The notes under the pieces: generated by a model | Told to the model about the DNA's origin: nothing | Database searches by the model: none | The model's input: the letters and a program-made list of their open reading frames with translations, nothing else | From: an uncultured Methylococcaceae bacterium | Lineage (GTDB): Bacteria; Pseudomonadota; Gammaproteobacteria; Methylococcales; Methylomonadaceae | Assembly (NCBI GenBank): GCA_903944165.1 | Contig: CAJAQT010000057.1 | Span: forward strand, 1 to 38,176 | DNA: 38,176 nt | Reading direction: 5' to 3' | In this document: positions 9,252 through 18,471 of the stretch, piece by piece | Layout: the number at the start of each line of letters is the position of its first letter | How positions within the stretch are numbered: the first letter of the stretch is position 1 | Position numbers and translations under genes: made by a program

Positions 9252-9629
9252 ATGAAAAAGTTTTTGATTTCCATGATCATCGCATTATCAGTAGGTATGG
9301 TGTCAGTTCATGCCGTAGCAGAAAGTGATCCAGGCAGAATAACTTACCAACCTGTTGAGGCAATTGATTTAGTAACTGGAAAAATCAAAGTAGCAATTGA
9401 TGCTATCACTAGTGGTTCAGATGCTGAGGCTGTTACAAATTTAATTAAAGATGCTTTAGATGCAAGTAAAGAAATTAATGCAAACGATAAAATTGACGCT
9501 GCTAGATCAAAAGCAAATGCTAAATTAAAATCTGCGCGTACTCATGCTAAAAATTCTTCTTTACAAGAGGCTGAGCAAGAATTAAAAGCTGCTATACAAA
9601 GTTTCGAAGGTTTAAAAAAATTATTGTAA
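9252..9629 (+). CDS. Small secreted helical protein, SMBP-like
   Basis: This 125-residue protein has a Sec signal peptide (Lys-Lys start, hydrophobic core 4-20, likely cleavage after Ala23 in AVA-ES). The mature part is almost wholly helical and rich in Ala, Lys and Asp/Glu, with a pattern like two antiparallel helices (about 40-75 and 80-125). It resembles the small metal-binding protein (SMBP) family of nitrifiers and methylotrophs. It has only two His residues, one of them in the signal peptide, so metal binding through His is not supported here. The gene is monocistronic, with a terminator on each side and a GAGGAATA ribosome site. Its function is unknown. Confidence 0.75.
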   Translation: MKKFLISMIIALSVGMVSVHAVAESDPGRITYQPVEAIDLVTGKIKVAIDAITSGSDAEAVTNLIKDALDASKEINANDKIDAARSKANAKLKSARTHAKNSSLQEAEQELKAAIQSFEGLKKLL

Positions 9630-9639
9630 TTTTCTGAAT

Positions 9640-9683
9640 TAACCATATCAAGCGATTTAATTATCTGTTTGATATGGTTTTTT
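9640..9683 (+). terminator. Terminator of the SMBP-like gene
   Basis: AACCATATCAA (9641-9651) pairs perfectly with TTGATATGGTT (9669-9679) around a 17-base loop and is followed by T residues to 9683. Confidence 0.88.
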
Positions 9684-9726
9684 GCATGTAGTGGTTTGAT
9701 TAATCGTAAAATCAATTAAGTCTTCA

Positions 9727-11151
9727 ATGAATTCATCTGAAATTAAAGAGAAGTTATCAAATGCGCGTTTAACAATTGCAACCGATGCTTTTGTTGAAGA
9801 ATTTACTGCGTCAGTAAGTTTTGATAAGCGTTTGGCACACTATGATATTGCAGGCTCAATTGCACATGCCACAATGCTAAGTAAGTGTGGCATTTTGACA
9901 GAAGATGAATGCTGTCAAATTGTTTTGGGATTAAACGAAATTAGTGAATTGATAGCCTCTGGACAGTTTTCTTGGTCAATTAAACAAGAAGATGTGCACA
10001 TGAATATCGAAGCAATGCTGATTGAAAAAATCGGCGTTACGGGTAAAAAATTACATACTGGTCGTTCCAGAAACGATCAAGTCGCGACAGATATTCGATT
10101 ATATTTGCGTGATGAGCTTGCTCTTATTATTAAGCAACTCAACAGACTTCAGTGGGCGATTATAGAATTAGCAGAACAGCACGTGGCAACTATTATGCCT
10201 GGCTTTACTCATCTGCAAGTTGCCCAGCCCATTACCTTTGGGCATCATTTAATGGCTTGGTTTGAAATGCTGAGTCGAGATCAAGAACGCTTAACTGAGT
10301 GTTTAAAACGAATTAATATTCTGCCTTTAGGCTCAGCGGCCTTAGCAGGAACAAGCTACCCAATTGATCGGTTTTTAACGGCTCAATTGCTGGGTTTCAG
10401 TCGACCGTCAGCGAACTCCTTAGATTCTGTTAGTGATCGCGATTTTGCGATTGAATTTGTTTCTGTCGCGAGTTTAATCATGATGCATTTATCTCGATTC
10501 TCAGAGGAATTGATTCTTTGGTCAAGCGCGCAATTTAATTTCATTGATATTTCTGATGCTTTTTGCACAGGCTCATCAATTATGCCGCAAAAAAAGAACC
10601 CTGATGTTCCTGAGCTTGTGCGTGGTAAGTCTGGTCGAGTTACCGGGCATTTGATGGCTTTATTGATGTTAATGAAAAGTCAGCCGTTGGCTTATAACAA
10701 AGATAATCAAGAAGATAAAGAGCCTTTATTTGATACAGTTGATACAGTATTGAATTGCGTGCGTGCGTATGCTGATATGGTGCCAAATATTACTGCAAAT
10801 AAAGAAAGTATGTACAGGGCAGCTAAGTCTGGTTTTGCAACGGCAACTGATTTAGCTGACTATTTAGTAAAAAAAGGCTTAGCCTTTCGCGATGCACACG
10901 AAATTGTAGGGCAGGCAGTTTGTTTGGGTATTGAAACCAGTCGAGATTTGGCAGATATTTCTTTGCCTGAATTACAGGCATTTTCTTCTTTAATTGCTAC
11001 TGATGTTTATGCGTGTTTAACATTAGAAGGCTCGGTAGCGTCAAGGCATCATATTGGTGGAACTGCACCTGATACCGTAAAATCTGCAATCATAGATGCG
11101 CGTGAAAAATTAGTGCGCTTGACAAGCAATGATTCACACAGTACCCATTAA
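9727..11151 (+). CDS. argH: Argininosuccinate lyase
   Basis: ArgH splits argininosuccinate into arginine and fumarate, the last step of arginine synthesis. The fumarase/aspartase signature [11 protein letters not shown] (282-292) carries the catalytic serine loop. The conserved [12 protein letters not shown] (111-122) and the general-acid region around His162 in GFTHLQ are also present. Length is 474 aa (E. coli 457), with a slightly longer N-terminus. No other arg gene is nearby. The ribosome site before the ATG is weak. Confidence 0.97.
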   Translation: MNSSEIKEKLSNARLTIATDAFVEEFTASVSFDKRLAHYDIAGSIAHATMLSKCGILTEDECCQIVLGLNEISELIASGQFSWSIKQEDVHMNIEAMLIEKIGVTGKKLHTGRSRNDQVATDIRLYLRDELALIIKQLNRLQWAIIELAEQHVATIMPGFTHLQVAQPITFGHHLMAWFEMLSRDQERLTECLKRINILPLGSAALAGTSYPIDRFLTAQLLGFSRPSANSLDSVSDRDFAIEFVSVASLIMMHLSRFSEELILWSSAQFNFIDISDAFCTGSSIMPQKKNPDVPELVRGKSGRVTGHLMALLMLMKSQPLAYNKDNQEDKEPLFDTVDTVLNCVRAYADMVPNITANKESMYRAAKSGFATATDLADYLVKKGLAFRDAHEIVGQAVCLGIETSRDLADISLPELQAFSSLIATDVYACLTLEGSVASRHHIGGTAPDTVKSAIIDAREKLVRLTSNDSHSTH

Positions 11152-11215
11152 ATATTATGGTTAATTTAGTGAATAATTATTCCGTGTACAATTTCCTTGT
11201 TAAAACCTAAGGCTT

Positions 11216-11761
11216 ATGTCTCAGCAGTTGCCTGAATTTATTGATCCATTTCATCAAGCAGATAAGCGTGGGCAGTTACGCGGTCATTTGGCTGTTAAAA
11301 ATTTGCGTCGTTTAACTGATATTTTATACAGCAATGAAGGAGATATTGCTGTGCTTATGATTTTTGGTAAAGAGGGTAAGCAAGCGTTCTGTGAGCTAAG
11401 TCTTGAAGGAACGGTTTGCCTAAAATGTCAAAATTGTTTGGAATCTATTGAATTCAAAATAAATACCATGACAATATTGGGTATGGTTAATAGCTTTGAG
11501 CAAGCAGATAAATTATCTGATGAGTATGAACCTCTTCTTATTAAAGATGAAAAGGTGTTGCTTAACGATATGATTGAAGATGAATTGCTGTTGCTGATAC
11601 CTGTGTTCCCTAAGCATACCCATTGTAAATTTGAGTCATTGAGTAGCTCAAGTTTAATAAGACCAGCACTCAATGAAACGACAGTAATTAAAGAAAATCC
11701 TTTTGCAATTCTATCTAATTTAAAAAAAACGGAGAATAATAATGGCAGTACAGAAAAGTAA
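11216..11761 (+). CDS. yceD: YceD family protein (DUF177)
   Basis: YceD is a conserved bacterial protein almost always encoded upstream of rpmF and linked to rRNA or ribosome assembly, although its exact role is unclear. The DUF177 pattern is present: a CxxC pair in [10 protein letters not shown] (about residues 67-76), then an acidic segment including [20 protein letters not shown] (about 117-136). The C-terminal [10 protein letters not shown] is the usual family ending. The gene is 181 aa and its last 20 bases overlap rpmF, so the two are expressed together. Confidence 0.93.
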   Translation: MSQQLPEFIDPFHQADKRGQLRGHLAVKNLRRLTDILYSNEGDIAVLMIFGKEGKQAFCELSLEGTVCLKCQNCLESIEFKINTMTILGMVNSFEQADKLSDEYEPLLIKDEKVLLNDMIEDELLLLIPVFPKHTHCKFESLSSSSLIRPALNETTVIKENPFAILSNLKKTENNNGSTEK

Positions 11762-11930
11762 AGTTACACGTTCACGTCGCGGGCAACGTCGTTCGCATGA
11801 CGCATTAACTACGCGTGCCTTATCGCAAGACTCGATCACTGGTGAAACTCATTTACGTCATCACATGACACCAGATGGTTTTTATCGTGGTCGTCAAATT
11901 TTAGGTTCAAAAGTTACTGAAGAAGATTAA
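11742..11930 (+). CDS. rpmF: 50S ribosomal protein L32
   Basis: L32 is a small basic large-subunit protein. It starts [20 protein letters not shown] and continues with the family's conserved region [18 protein letters not shown]. It has no cysteines, so it is the zinc-free form. The start codon lies within yceD (20-base overlap), with GGAG 8 bases upstream inside the yceD reading frame. It heads the common rpmF-plsX-fab order. Confidence 0.97.
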   Translation: MAVQKSKVTRSRRGQRRSHDALTTRALSQDSITGETHLRHHMTPDGFYRGRQILGSKVTEED

Positions 11931-12009
11931 TTAATAAGTCTTTGCTGGCTTTTTTAATTTTATAAATCTTTTTGGATTTCATTTCTTACATGGCGGAGCC
12001 ATCACTCAA

Positions 12010-13038
12010 GTGAAAATAACATTATCTGTTGATGCCATGGGTGGCGATTACGGTTTAGAGGTCACTATACCGGCGACACTTGAATGCTTAGAAAATAATC
12101 TCGATTTATCAGTCATCCTTGTTGGTGATGAAGTTTTAATAAAGCATTATCTTGCTACTGTTAAGAATAATTGCCAACAAAGAGTCAGTATTCAGCATGC
12201 TTCACAGTGTGTTGATATGGATGAATCGCCTTCAAAAGCGTTAAGAAATAAAAAAGACTCATCCATGCGGGTAGCCATTAATTTACTTCATGAAGGTAAA
12301 GTTGATGCGTGCATCAGTGCTGGCAACACCGGAGCATTAATGGCAACGGCTAAGTTTGTTTTAAAAATGATTCCTGGAGTAGATAGGCCAGCGATTATAT
12401 CGACCTTGCCGTCCACGTTTGGGCAAACTTATGTACTCGATTTAGGTGCTAACGTTGAATGCACTGCGGAGCATTTATTTCAGTTTGCAGTGATGGGTGC
12501 AGAGTTAGTGAAAGCAATTGAGAATATTAAGACGCCTTCAGTAGGTTTGTTAAATATTGGCACGGAAGAGGTTAAAGGCAATGAGCAAGTTAAAGCTGCC
12601 GCTAAATTATTAGAAAACTCCTCCTTAAATTATATTGGCTTTGTTGAAGGTGATTCATTAACTGCAGGTCATCTAAAAGTTGATTTAATAGTCACTGACG
12701 GATTTGTTGGTAATATCGCATTAAAGTCCATTGAGGGCACCGCAAAAATGATAGGTGTGAGCTTAAAAGCCGCGTTTAATAAGAATATTTTTACCAAATT
12801 AGCTGGGCTCATTGTGTTACCCGTTTTGCAGTCGTTTAAAAATCGTATTGATCCTCGTCGCTATAACGGTGCTAGTTTTCTTGGTTTGCGAGGCTTAGTA
12901 ATTAAAAGCCATGGTGGTGCCGATGTTTTAGCTTTTAAAACAGCAATTCAACTTGCTGAATGTGAAGTTAAAAAAAATGTACTCCAAAATATAAGTAAGC
13001 AAATAGAGCTGTCTTTAGCACAGAGAGAAAACGCATGA
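12010..13038 (+). CDS. plsX: Phosphate acyltransferase PlsX
   Basis: PlsX makes acyl-phosphate from acyl-ACP for phospholipid synthesis. The start is a GTG (12010), supported by the family N-terminus SVDAMGGD, with GGAG about 12 bases upstream. Other family segments are [18 protein letters not shown] followed by LDLGANVEC, and [13 protein letters not shown]. The last third is [17 protein letters not shown] followed by KSHG. Length is 342 aa, as expected. Its stop overlaps the fabH start (ATGATG). Confidence 0.97.
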   Translation: MKITLSVDAMGGDYGLEVTIPATLECLENNLDLSVILVGDEVLIKHYLATVKNNCQQRVSIQHASQCVDMDESPSKALRNKKDSSMRVAINLLHEGKVDACISAGNTGALMATAKFVLKMIPGVDRPAIISTLPSTFGQTYVLDLGANVECTAEHLFQFAVMGAELVKAIENIKTPSVGLLNIGTEEVKGNEQVKAAAKLLENSSLNYIGFVEGDSLTAGHLKVDLIVTDGFVGNIALKSIEGTAKMIGVSLKAAFNKNIFTKLAGLIVLPVLQSFKNRIDPRRYNGASFLGLRGLVIKSHGGADVLAFKTAIQLAECEVKKNVLQNISKQIELSLAQRENA

Positions 13039-13994
13039 TGCGCTATTCACGAATTATTGGTACGGGTGGTTATTTACCAGATGATATCCGTACAAATGAT
13101 TTTATCTCGCAAACAGTTGATACATCAGACAGTTGGATATTTGAACGAACTGGAATTAAAAGTCGTAGAATTGCGGCAGATCATGAAACCGCTTCTAGTA
13201 TGGCAGAAGTTGCCGCTAGGCAAGCACTTGAAATGAGTGAGTGTCTAGCTGATGAAATTGATCTTATTATCGTAGCAACAGGCACGCCTGATTTGACTTA
13301 TCCAAGCACAGCTTGTTTATTGCAAAAGCGCTTAGGTATAAAAAATTGTGCGGCCTTTGATATTCAGGCGGCTTGCTCAGGCTCGATATTTGGTTTAAGC
13401 ATTGCTGATCAATACATTAAAACTGGTGCTGCAAAAAAAGTCTTGATTGTGGGTACGGAAATTTGTTCACGCATTGTGGATTGGACTGATCGCACCACCT
13501 GTATTTTATTTGGTGATGGTGCCGGTGCCATTGTCTTAGAAGCGTCTGATCAAGCGGGTATTTTATCAACGCATATTCATTCTGATGGTGAATTTGAAGA
13601 CTTACTGTATTGTCCCAATTTGTATATTAATACTGAGCAGCACGCCCCATACATTTCAATGCGTGGTAATGAGGTTTTTAAGGTTGCAGTGAATACATTA
13701 GGTCGAATCGTTGATGAGACATTAGATGCTAATAATATGGATAGATCTGAAGTTGATTGGTTAGTGCCGCATCAAGCAAATATAAGAATTATTGCGGCTA
13801 CAGCTAAAAAGTTAAAAATGTCTATGGATCACGTAGTTGTTACCTTAGAATCACAAGGCAATACATCTTCAGCATCCGTGTTACTTGCTTTTAATGAGGC
13901 AGTAAGAGATGGGCGAATTCAGCGAGGGCAGGTCGTCTTGCTGGAAGCATTTGGCGCAGGATTTACTTGGGGTTCTGCATTAATTAAATTTTAA
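13035..13994 (+). CDS. fabH: 3-oxoacyl-ACP synthase III (FabH)
   Basis: FabH condenses acetyl-CoA with malonyl-ACP to start fatty-acid synthesis. The catalytic triad is visible: Cys114 in AACSGSIFG, His246 in VPHQANIRI and Asn276 in [10 protein letters not shown]. Length is 319 aa, as usual. Two ATG codons stand in a row (13035 and 13038) and the plsX stop is inside them, so the genes are translationally coupled. Confidence 0.98.
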   Translation: MMRYSRIIGTGGYLPDDIRTNDFISQTVDTSDSWIFERTGIKSRRIAADHETASSMAEVAARQALEMSECLADEIDLIIVATGTPDLTYPSTACLLQKRLGIKNCAAFDIQAACSGSIFGLSIADQYIKTGAAKKVLIVGTEICSRIVDWTDRTTCILFGDGAGAIVLEASDQAGILSTHIHSDGEFEDLLYCPNLYINTEQHAPYISMRGNEVFKVAVNTLGRIVDETLDANNMDRSEVDWLVPHQANIRIIAATAKKLKMSMDHVVVTLESQGNTSSASVLLAFNEAVRDGRIQRGQVVLLEAFGAGFTWGSALIKF

Positions 13995-14012
13995 CGTGTT
14001 GCGTGAAGAATT

Positions 14013-14957
14013 ATGCAATTAAGTAATTTAGCGTTTGTTTTTCCTGGTCAGGGGTCTCAATCGATCGGTATGTTGAATGAGTTAGCGTCTGTATTTCCAG
14101 AGGTTAATGATATATTTCAACACGCATCAGATGCCCTCAATATAGACTTATGGTCTATTCTTACTCATGACTCAGCGCAGCAGCTAAATCAAACGCGCTA
14201 TACTCAGCCGATTATGCTTGCAGCTGGCGTTGCGGTATGGACAATTTGGACAAAACATACGCAGCTTCGACCAAGCCTGATGGCAGGACATAGTTTAGGT
14301 GAATACACGGCGTTAGTGTGTGCCGATGCGCTTGAGTTTACGGATGCGATTAAATTAGTTGCCGAACGTGGCAAATTAATGCAACAAGCCGTGCCCGAAG
14401 GCGTTGGCAAAATGGCAGCAATTTTAGGTCTTGATGATGCCGAGGTGATTGCAGTTTGTAATGAGGCTTCAGCGGATACTTTTGTGTCAGCGGCTAATTT
14501 TAATGCCCCTGGTCAGGTTGTCATTGCCGGGCATCAAGACGCAGTCGAGCGGGCGATGAATTTAGCTAAAGAGAAAGGTGCAAAGCGTGTCATTGCTATA
14601 CCTGTCAGTGTTCCATCACATTGCTTACTGATGCAAGACGCAGCTGAACGTTTAGCTGATCAGTTGTCCAACATCACAATATCAAGGCCAACAATTAAAC
14701 TTATTCATAACGTCGATGCAGCGTTCCATGAGTCACCAGATAGTATCCGACTCTGTGTAAAGGAGCAGTTATTTAAGCCAGTTTTATGGGTTGATACCAT
14801 TACTGCAATGAGTACACAGGGCATTGACACCTTTATCGAATGCGGGCCAGGTAAAGTGTTACTTGGTTTAAATAAACGTATAAATAAAGAGGCTTTTCAT
14901 GGTGCAATACACGATTCAGAAACATTAAAAGCAATAATGGAGCATATTAATGTCTAA
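14013..14957 (+). CDS. fabD: Malonyl-CoA:ACP transacylase (FabD)
   Basis: FabD moves malonyl groups from CoA to ACP. It shows the FPGQGSQ N-terminus (residues 10-16), nucleophile Ser94 in AGHSLGEYTAL, and His203 in VPSHC. Length is 314 aa, typical. It is 18 bases after fabH and overlaps fabG by 8 bases. Confidence 0.98.
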   Translation: MQLSNLAFVFPGQGSQSIGMLNELASVFPEVNDIFQHASDALNIDLWSILTHDSAQQLNQTRYTQPIMLAAGVAVWTIWTKHTQLRPSLMAGHSLGEYTALVCADALEFTDAIKLVAERGKLMQQAVPEGVGKMAAILGLDDAEVIAVCNEASADTFVSAANFNAPGQVVIAGHQDAVERAMNLAKEKGAKRVIAIPVSVPSHCLLMQDAAERLADQLSNITISRPTIKLIHNVDAAFHESPDSIRLCVKEQLFKPVLWVDTITAMSTQGIDTFIECGPGKVLLGLNKRINKEAFHGAIHDSETLKAIMEHINV

Positions 14958-15678
14958 AAAAATAGCCTTAGTGACGGGTGCAAGTCGTGGGATAGGACAA
15001 GCTATTGCTAAGCAATTAGTGAGTGATGGTTTTTATGTTATTGGCACGGCAACCTCAGAAAATGGTGCTAATGATATTGCCAACTATTTAGCGGGTAACG
15101 GCACAGGGTTGTCCTTAAATGTAACTGATCAAGCTTCTGTCGACCACCTTATTCAGCAAATAAATGAACAATACTCTGCCCCTGAGGTATTGGTTAATAA
15201 TGCGGGCATCACTAGAGATACACTGTTACTGCGTATGAAAGATGAGGATTGGGATGCAATTATTAACACTAATCTATCATCAGTTTATCGTATGAGTAAG
15301 GCTGTGCTGCGTGGCATGATGAAAGCTAAAACTGGTCGTATTATCAATATTTCATCAGTTGTGGGCTTAACAGGTAACGCAGGTCAGGTGAATTATTCAG
15401 CGTCTAAAGCAGGTATGATTGGTTTTTCCAAAGCTTTAGCGCAAGAGGTTGGTTCGCGTAATATTACCGTCAATACTGTGGCACCAGGCTTTATTGATAC
15501 AGATATGACCAAAGAATTAAGCAGTGAAATTAAAGCTGCTTTATTAAGCTCCATACCCTTAGCAAGGCTAGGTCAGGCAGAGGAAGTTGCTCACGCAGTG
15601 TCTTTTTTAGCATCAGTTAAAGCGGCTTATATTACAGGTGAAACACTGAATGTTAATGGTGGTCTTTTTATGCAGTAA
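14950..15678 (+). CDS. fabG: 3-oxoacyl-ACP reductase (FabG)
   Basis: FabG is the NADPH-dependent short-chain dehydrogenase of the elongation cycle. It has the cofactor loop TGASRGIG (9-16), NNAG (83-86), and the Ser136, Tyr149 and Lys153 active site (INISS, NYSASK). Length is 242 aa. The start overlaps fabD. A 358-base gap with hairpins and a promoter then separates it from acpP, so this is probably the end of the upstream transcript. Confidence 0.98.
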   Translation: MSKKIALVTGASRGIGQAIAKQLVSDGFYVIGTATSENGANDIANYLAGNGTGLSLNVTDQASVDHLIQQINEQYSAPEVLVNNAGITRDTLLLRMKDEDWDAIINTNLSSVYRMSKAVLRGMMKAKTGRIINISSVVGLTGNAGQVNYSASKAGMIGFSKALAQEVGSRNITVNTVAPGFIDTDMTKELSSEIKAALLSSIPLARLGQAEEVAHAVSFLASVKAAYITGETLNVNGGLFMQ

Positions 15679-15725
15679 AAAATGTTTTTGAGACATTTAT
15701 AGCGCGCGTGACGGTAGGGCATAAA

Positions 15726-15762
15726 TTAATTCCAAGATGAGGCGTTGCGTGCGTGGAATTAA
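15726..15762. repeat. Inverted repeat after fabG
   Basis: TTAATTCCA (15726-15734) and TGGAATTAA (15754-15762) are perfect 9-base arms around a 19-base loop, followed by a T-rich stretch. It may act as a weak terminator or an mRNA-stabilising hairpin after fabG. Confidence 0.5.
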
Positions 15763-15808
15763 GATTTTCTTATTTGATTGTGATATAAGTAAAAAGCGTT
15801 AAAGTCAT

Positions 15809-15852
15809 AAAATTATTGAAGATAAGGCATGGAAAGCTTCAATAATTTTAGT
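15809..15852 (+). terminator. Probable terminator between fabG and acpP
   Basis: A perfect 13-base stem (AAAATTATTGAAG at 15809-15821 with its complement at 15837-15849) encloses a 15-base loop. The 3' arm ends in TTTT and is followed by AGTTT. It lies upstream of the acpP promoter, so it would end the plsX-fabG transcript. The T-run is short, so termination may be partial. Confidence 0.6.
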
Positions 15853-15901
15853 TTAGTTAAATTTTGAAGTTTGCATACATGTTACAATTTACGCCTTAAT
15901 A

Positions 15902-15931
15902 TTGTGACATTATTGTAATATAAAGTATAAT
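15902..15931 (+). promoter_or_regulatory. Candidate acpP promoter
   Basis: TTGTGA (15902-15907) and a perfect TATAAT (15926-15931) are separated by 18 bases. A start near 15938 would give an acpP leader of about 100 bases. A separate promoter fits the high demand for acyl carrier protein. Confidence 0.6.
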
Positions 15932-15948
15932 TCGCCGCCCTCTGGATT

Positions 15949-15967
15949 TGCCGGATACGGCATTTTT
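15949..15967 (+). terminator. Terminator-like hairpin in the acpP leader
   Basis: TGCCG (15949-15953) and CGGCA (15958-15962) form a GC-rich stem with a GATA loop, directly followed by TTTTT. It lies about 20 bases after the predicted acpP start site and 70 bases before the acpP ATG. The form is that of a short intrinsic terminator, so it may attenuate acpP transcription. With only five stem pairs, termination could be weak. Confidence 0.45.
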
Positions 15968-15989
15968 AGAAAAACTATAACGATACATC

Positions 15990-16017
15990 TGTAAGTTACA
16001 ACTAAATTATACTTACA
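15990..16017. repeat. Inverted repeat in the acpP leader
   Basis: TGTAAGT (15990-15996) and ACTTACA (16011-16017) are perfect 7-base arms around 14 AT-rich bases, ending 7 bases before the acpP ribosome site. It could be an operator or a hairpin controlling access to the ribosome site. It matches no fatty-acid regulator site I know (FabR, FadR, FapR). Confidence 0.45.
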
Positions 16018-16036
16018 TTGTTTGAGGAAAATTAAT

Positions 16037-16267
16037 ATGAGTAACATTGAAGAACGAGTAAAAAAGATTGTTGCAGAACAGTTAGGTATTAAGGAAGATA
16101 TTGCTACCGACGCCTCTTTTGTTGATGATTTAGGAGCGGATTCTCTGGATACAGTTGAACTCGTAATGGCGTTAGAAGAAGAGTTTGAGTGTGAAATTCC
16201 AGATGAAGATGCAGAAAACATTACAACTGTTCAGCAAGCAATTGATTATGTAGAAAAAAACGTTTAA
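16037..16267 (+). CDS. acpP: Acyl carrier protein
   Basis: AcpP carries growing acyl chains on a phosphopantetheine arm. It is 76 aa and acidic. The arm attaches to Ser36 in [10 protein letters not shown], and the usual [13 protein letters not shown]-terminus and [16 protein letters not shown]-terminus are present. The start chosen is the ATG at 16037 with GAGGAAA 7 bases upstream; an in-frame ATG five codons earlier lacks that site and would add residues not found in the family. It has its own promoter region and is followed by a hairpin before fabF. Confidence 0.98.
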   Translation: MSNIEERVKKIVAEQLGIKEDIATDASFVDDLGADSLDTVELVMALEEEFECEIPDEDAENITTVQQAIDYVEKNV

Positions 16268-16280
16268 TTATGTTGCGTTT

Positions 16281-16318
16281 AGTGGATGAGTAATTATCAT
16301 CCACTCTCACTTTTTATC
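16281..16318 (+). terminator. Hairpin terminator or attenuator between acpP and fabF
   Basis: AGTGGATGA (16281-16289) pairs perfectly with TCATCCACT (16297-16305) around a 7-base loop, and TTTTTATCTT follows after CTCAC. The offset T-run suggests partial termination or mRNA 3'-end protection, leaving acpP message more abundant than fabF message. Confidence 0.65.
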
Positions 16319-16350
16319 TTATTCAACCATCCTTTTTACGGTAAATTACA

Positions 16351-17595
16351 TTGAGCAAGCGTCGAGTTGTAATCACTGGATTAGGTGCCATCACCCCACT
16401 CGCTAATACAGTTTCTGCAACATGGGATGGCATCATAAACGGTAAAAGTGGTATTAGTTTTATTGATTCATTTGATATTTCATCTTTTGCTACGACTTTT
16501 GGTGGTGTAATCAGAAATTTTGATATTTCTAAATACATCTCAGAAAAAGATGCCAAAAGGATGGATGGCTTTATACATTACGGTATAGCTGCTGGATGCC
16601 AAGCATTTGAAGATTCAGGCCTAGAAGTCACCGACAGCAATGCAGAACGTATTGGTGTTGCTATAGGTTCTGGAATTGGTGGCATTACTGGCATTGAAGA
16701 ATGTTATGCAACCTACAAAGCAAGTGGCGTTCGACGTATTTCCCCATTTTTTGTTCCAGGAAACATTACTAACATGATTTCTGGAAATTTATCTATCAAA
16801 TATGGACTTAAAGGTCCAAATTATTCTATTGTTACGGCTTGCGCAACAGGTACCCACAATATTGGTGATGCTGCTCGATTGATTATGTATGGTGATGCTG
16901 ATGTGATGTTAGCAGGTGGTGCGGAGCGCTGTACAAGTTCACCAACAGCAATGGGTGGCTTTGTGTCTGCAAAAGCTTTATCACGTCGTAATGCCAATCC
17001 TCAAGAAGCTAGTCGTCCTTGGGATAAAGACCGAGATGGTTTTGTGTTAAGTGATGGCGCGGGCGTGGTGGTTCTTGAAGAGTTAGAGCATGCCAAAGCA
17101 CGTAATGCAAATATTTATGCTGAATTAATCGGTTTTGGTATGAGCGGAGATGCTTATCATATTACAACACCTTCTGAAGGTGGCGAAGGCGCGGCTCGTT
17201 GTATGCGCAATGCACTGCGTGATGCGGGATTAAATCCTGATCAAATTGATTATATCAATGCGCATGGAACCTCAACACCAGCTGGTGATTTAGGTGAAAC
17301 TAAAGCAATGAAATCAGCTTTCGGTGAACACGCGTATCGTTTGGCAATTAGCTCAACTAAATCAATGATTGGTCATTTATTAGGTGCTGCTGGCGGCATT
17401 GAGGCCGTCTTAACTGCGTTAAGTATCAAGCATCAAATTGCCCCCCCCACAATTAATTTAGATACGCCAAGTCCAGAATGCGATCTCGATTTTATTCCCA
17501 ATACGGCTAGAGACATGAAAATTGATATCGCCTTATCTAATTCGTTTGGTTTTGGTGGAACTAATGGCTCGCTAATTTTCAAACGTTTTCACTAA
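16351..17595 (+). CDS. fabF: 3-oxoacyl-ACP synthase II (FabF)
   Basis: FabF is the elongating condensing enzyme and is responsible for temperature-dependent cis-vaccenate synthesis in E. coli. Its active site is Cys164 in TACATGTHN, His305 in [11 protein letters not shown] and His342 in [10 protein letters not shown]. Length is 414 aa. The start is a TTG: it gives the family N-terminus [11 protein letters not shown], and no ATG is available nearby. The upstream ribosome site is weak. A run of eight C at 17441-17448 lies in frame (Ala-Pro-Pro). Confidence 0.97.
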   Translation: MSKRRVVITGLGAITPLANTVSATWDGIINGKSGISFIDSFDISSFATTFGGVIRNFDISKYISEKDAKRMDGFIHYGIAAGCQAFEDSGLEVTDSNAERIGVAIGSGIGGITGIEECYATYKASGVRRISPFFVPGNITNMISGNLSIKYGLKGPNYSIVTACATGTHNIGDAARLIMYGDADVMLAGGAERCTSSPTAMGGFVSAKALSRRNANPQEASRPWDKDRDGFVLSDGAGVVVLEELEHAKARNANIYAELIGFGMSGDAYHITTPSEGGEGAARCMRNALRDAGLNPDQIDYINAHGTSTPAGDLGETKAMKSAFGEHAYRLAISSTKSMIGHLLGAAGGIEAVLTALSIKHQIAPPTINLDTPSPECDLDFIPNTARDMKIDIALSNSFGFGGTNGSLIFKRFH

Positions 17596-17622
17596 TTTCT
17601 ACGCGAACCATCTCCTTAATTA

Positions 17623-18471
17623 ATGTTTATCATTAATGGTGAATTATCATCGACCATTAATCTTGCTGATCGTGGCTTGCATTATGGAGATGGTTTATTT
17701 GAAACGCTTGAAGTAATCAATGGTAAGCCAGTTTTTCTGCAATTACATTTGGAGAGATTGTTTCGTGATTGTCAGCGATTACTTTTCCCCGCGCCAAATA
17801 GTCAGTTACTTACTCAAGAAATAGCTCTGCTGTGCACCCATTCTGAGGAGCTTAAACAGCACAATGTACTTAAAATACTCATTACTCGAGGTGTTGGAGG
17901 TCGTGGGTATCGGCAACCTCAGGTGATTGAGCCAACCCGTATTATCGGTTTATATCCGATGCCAAATTATAATCCAGATTATCAATATTATGGGGTGAAT
18001 ACCCGGTGGTGCCAGCTGCGCTTAGGAATTAATACAGCCTTAGCCGGCATAAAGCATTTAAATCGTTTAGAGCAAGTATTAGCTCGAGCGGAATGGGATG
18101 AGGACGATATTCAAGAGGGACTCATGATGAATGCTAGAGATAATGTGATAGAAGGCACGATGAGCAATCTTTTTTATGTCAAAGATAATAGTTTATATAC
18201 CGCATCCTTAAATGACTCGGGCATTGCTGGCATTATGCGCCAAATAGTGTTGGACGAGGCCGCTAGTCAGGGCTTAATCGTAATTGTGCATGATTATTGT
18301 AAGCAAACTGTGCTTACGGCAGATGAAGTGTTTTTAACCAATTCAATTATTGGCATTTGGCCAGTTAAATCAATAGACACGCAGGTTTTTGCTATAGGGC
18401 CAGTTACGCGGCGCTTACAGGCATTGATTAACACTCGTAAGCAGGCTGAGTATGTGGCAGCTGATTTTTAA
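17623..18471 (+). CDS. pabC: Aminodeoxychorismate lyase (PabC)
   Basis: PabC is a PLP enzyme that releases pyruvate from aminodeoxychorismate to give p-aminobenzoate for folate. It belongs to fold type IV. The RGLHYGDGLFETL region (18-30), the PLP lysine Lys144 in AGIKHLNRLEQ and the NVIEGTMSNLF segment identify it. Length is 282 aa. It overlaps mltG by 20 bases, as in the common fabF-pabC-mltG order. A broader branched-chain or D-amino-acid aminotransferase is less likely given that context. Confidence 0.95.
   Translation: MFIINGELSSTINLADRGLHYGDGLFETLEVINGKPVFLQLHLERLFRDCQRLLFPAPNSQLLTQEIALLCTHSEELKQHNVLKILITRGVGGRGYRQPQVIEPTRIIGLYPMPNYNPDYQYYGVNTRWCQLRLGINTALAGIKHLNRLEQVLARAEWDEDDIQEGLMMNARDNVIEGTMSNLFYVKDNSLYTASLNDSGIAGIMRQIVLDEAASQGLIVIVHDYCKQTVLTADEVFLTNSIIGIWPVKSIDTQVFAIGPVTRRLQALINTRKQAEYVAADF

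Noticed and set aside
16022-16036. Longer acpP start
   Set aside because: The ATG at 16037 has GAGGAAA at the right spacing and matches the family N-terminus; the upstream start has neither.
17441-17448. Run of eight C in fabF as a phase-variation tract
   Set aside because: The run is in frame and encodes Ala-Pro-Pro in an essential gene. A shift would inactivate it, and no out-of-frame benefit is apparent. A similar run of eight C at 2110-2117 is intergenic.
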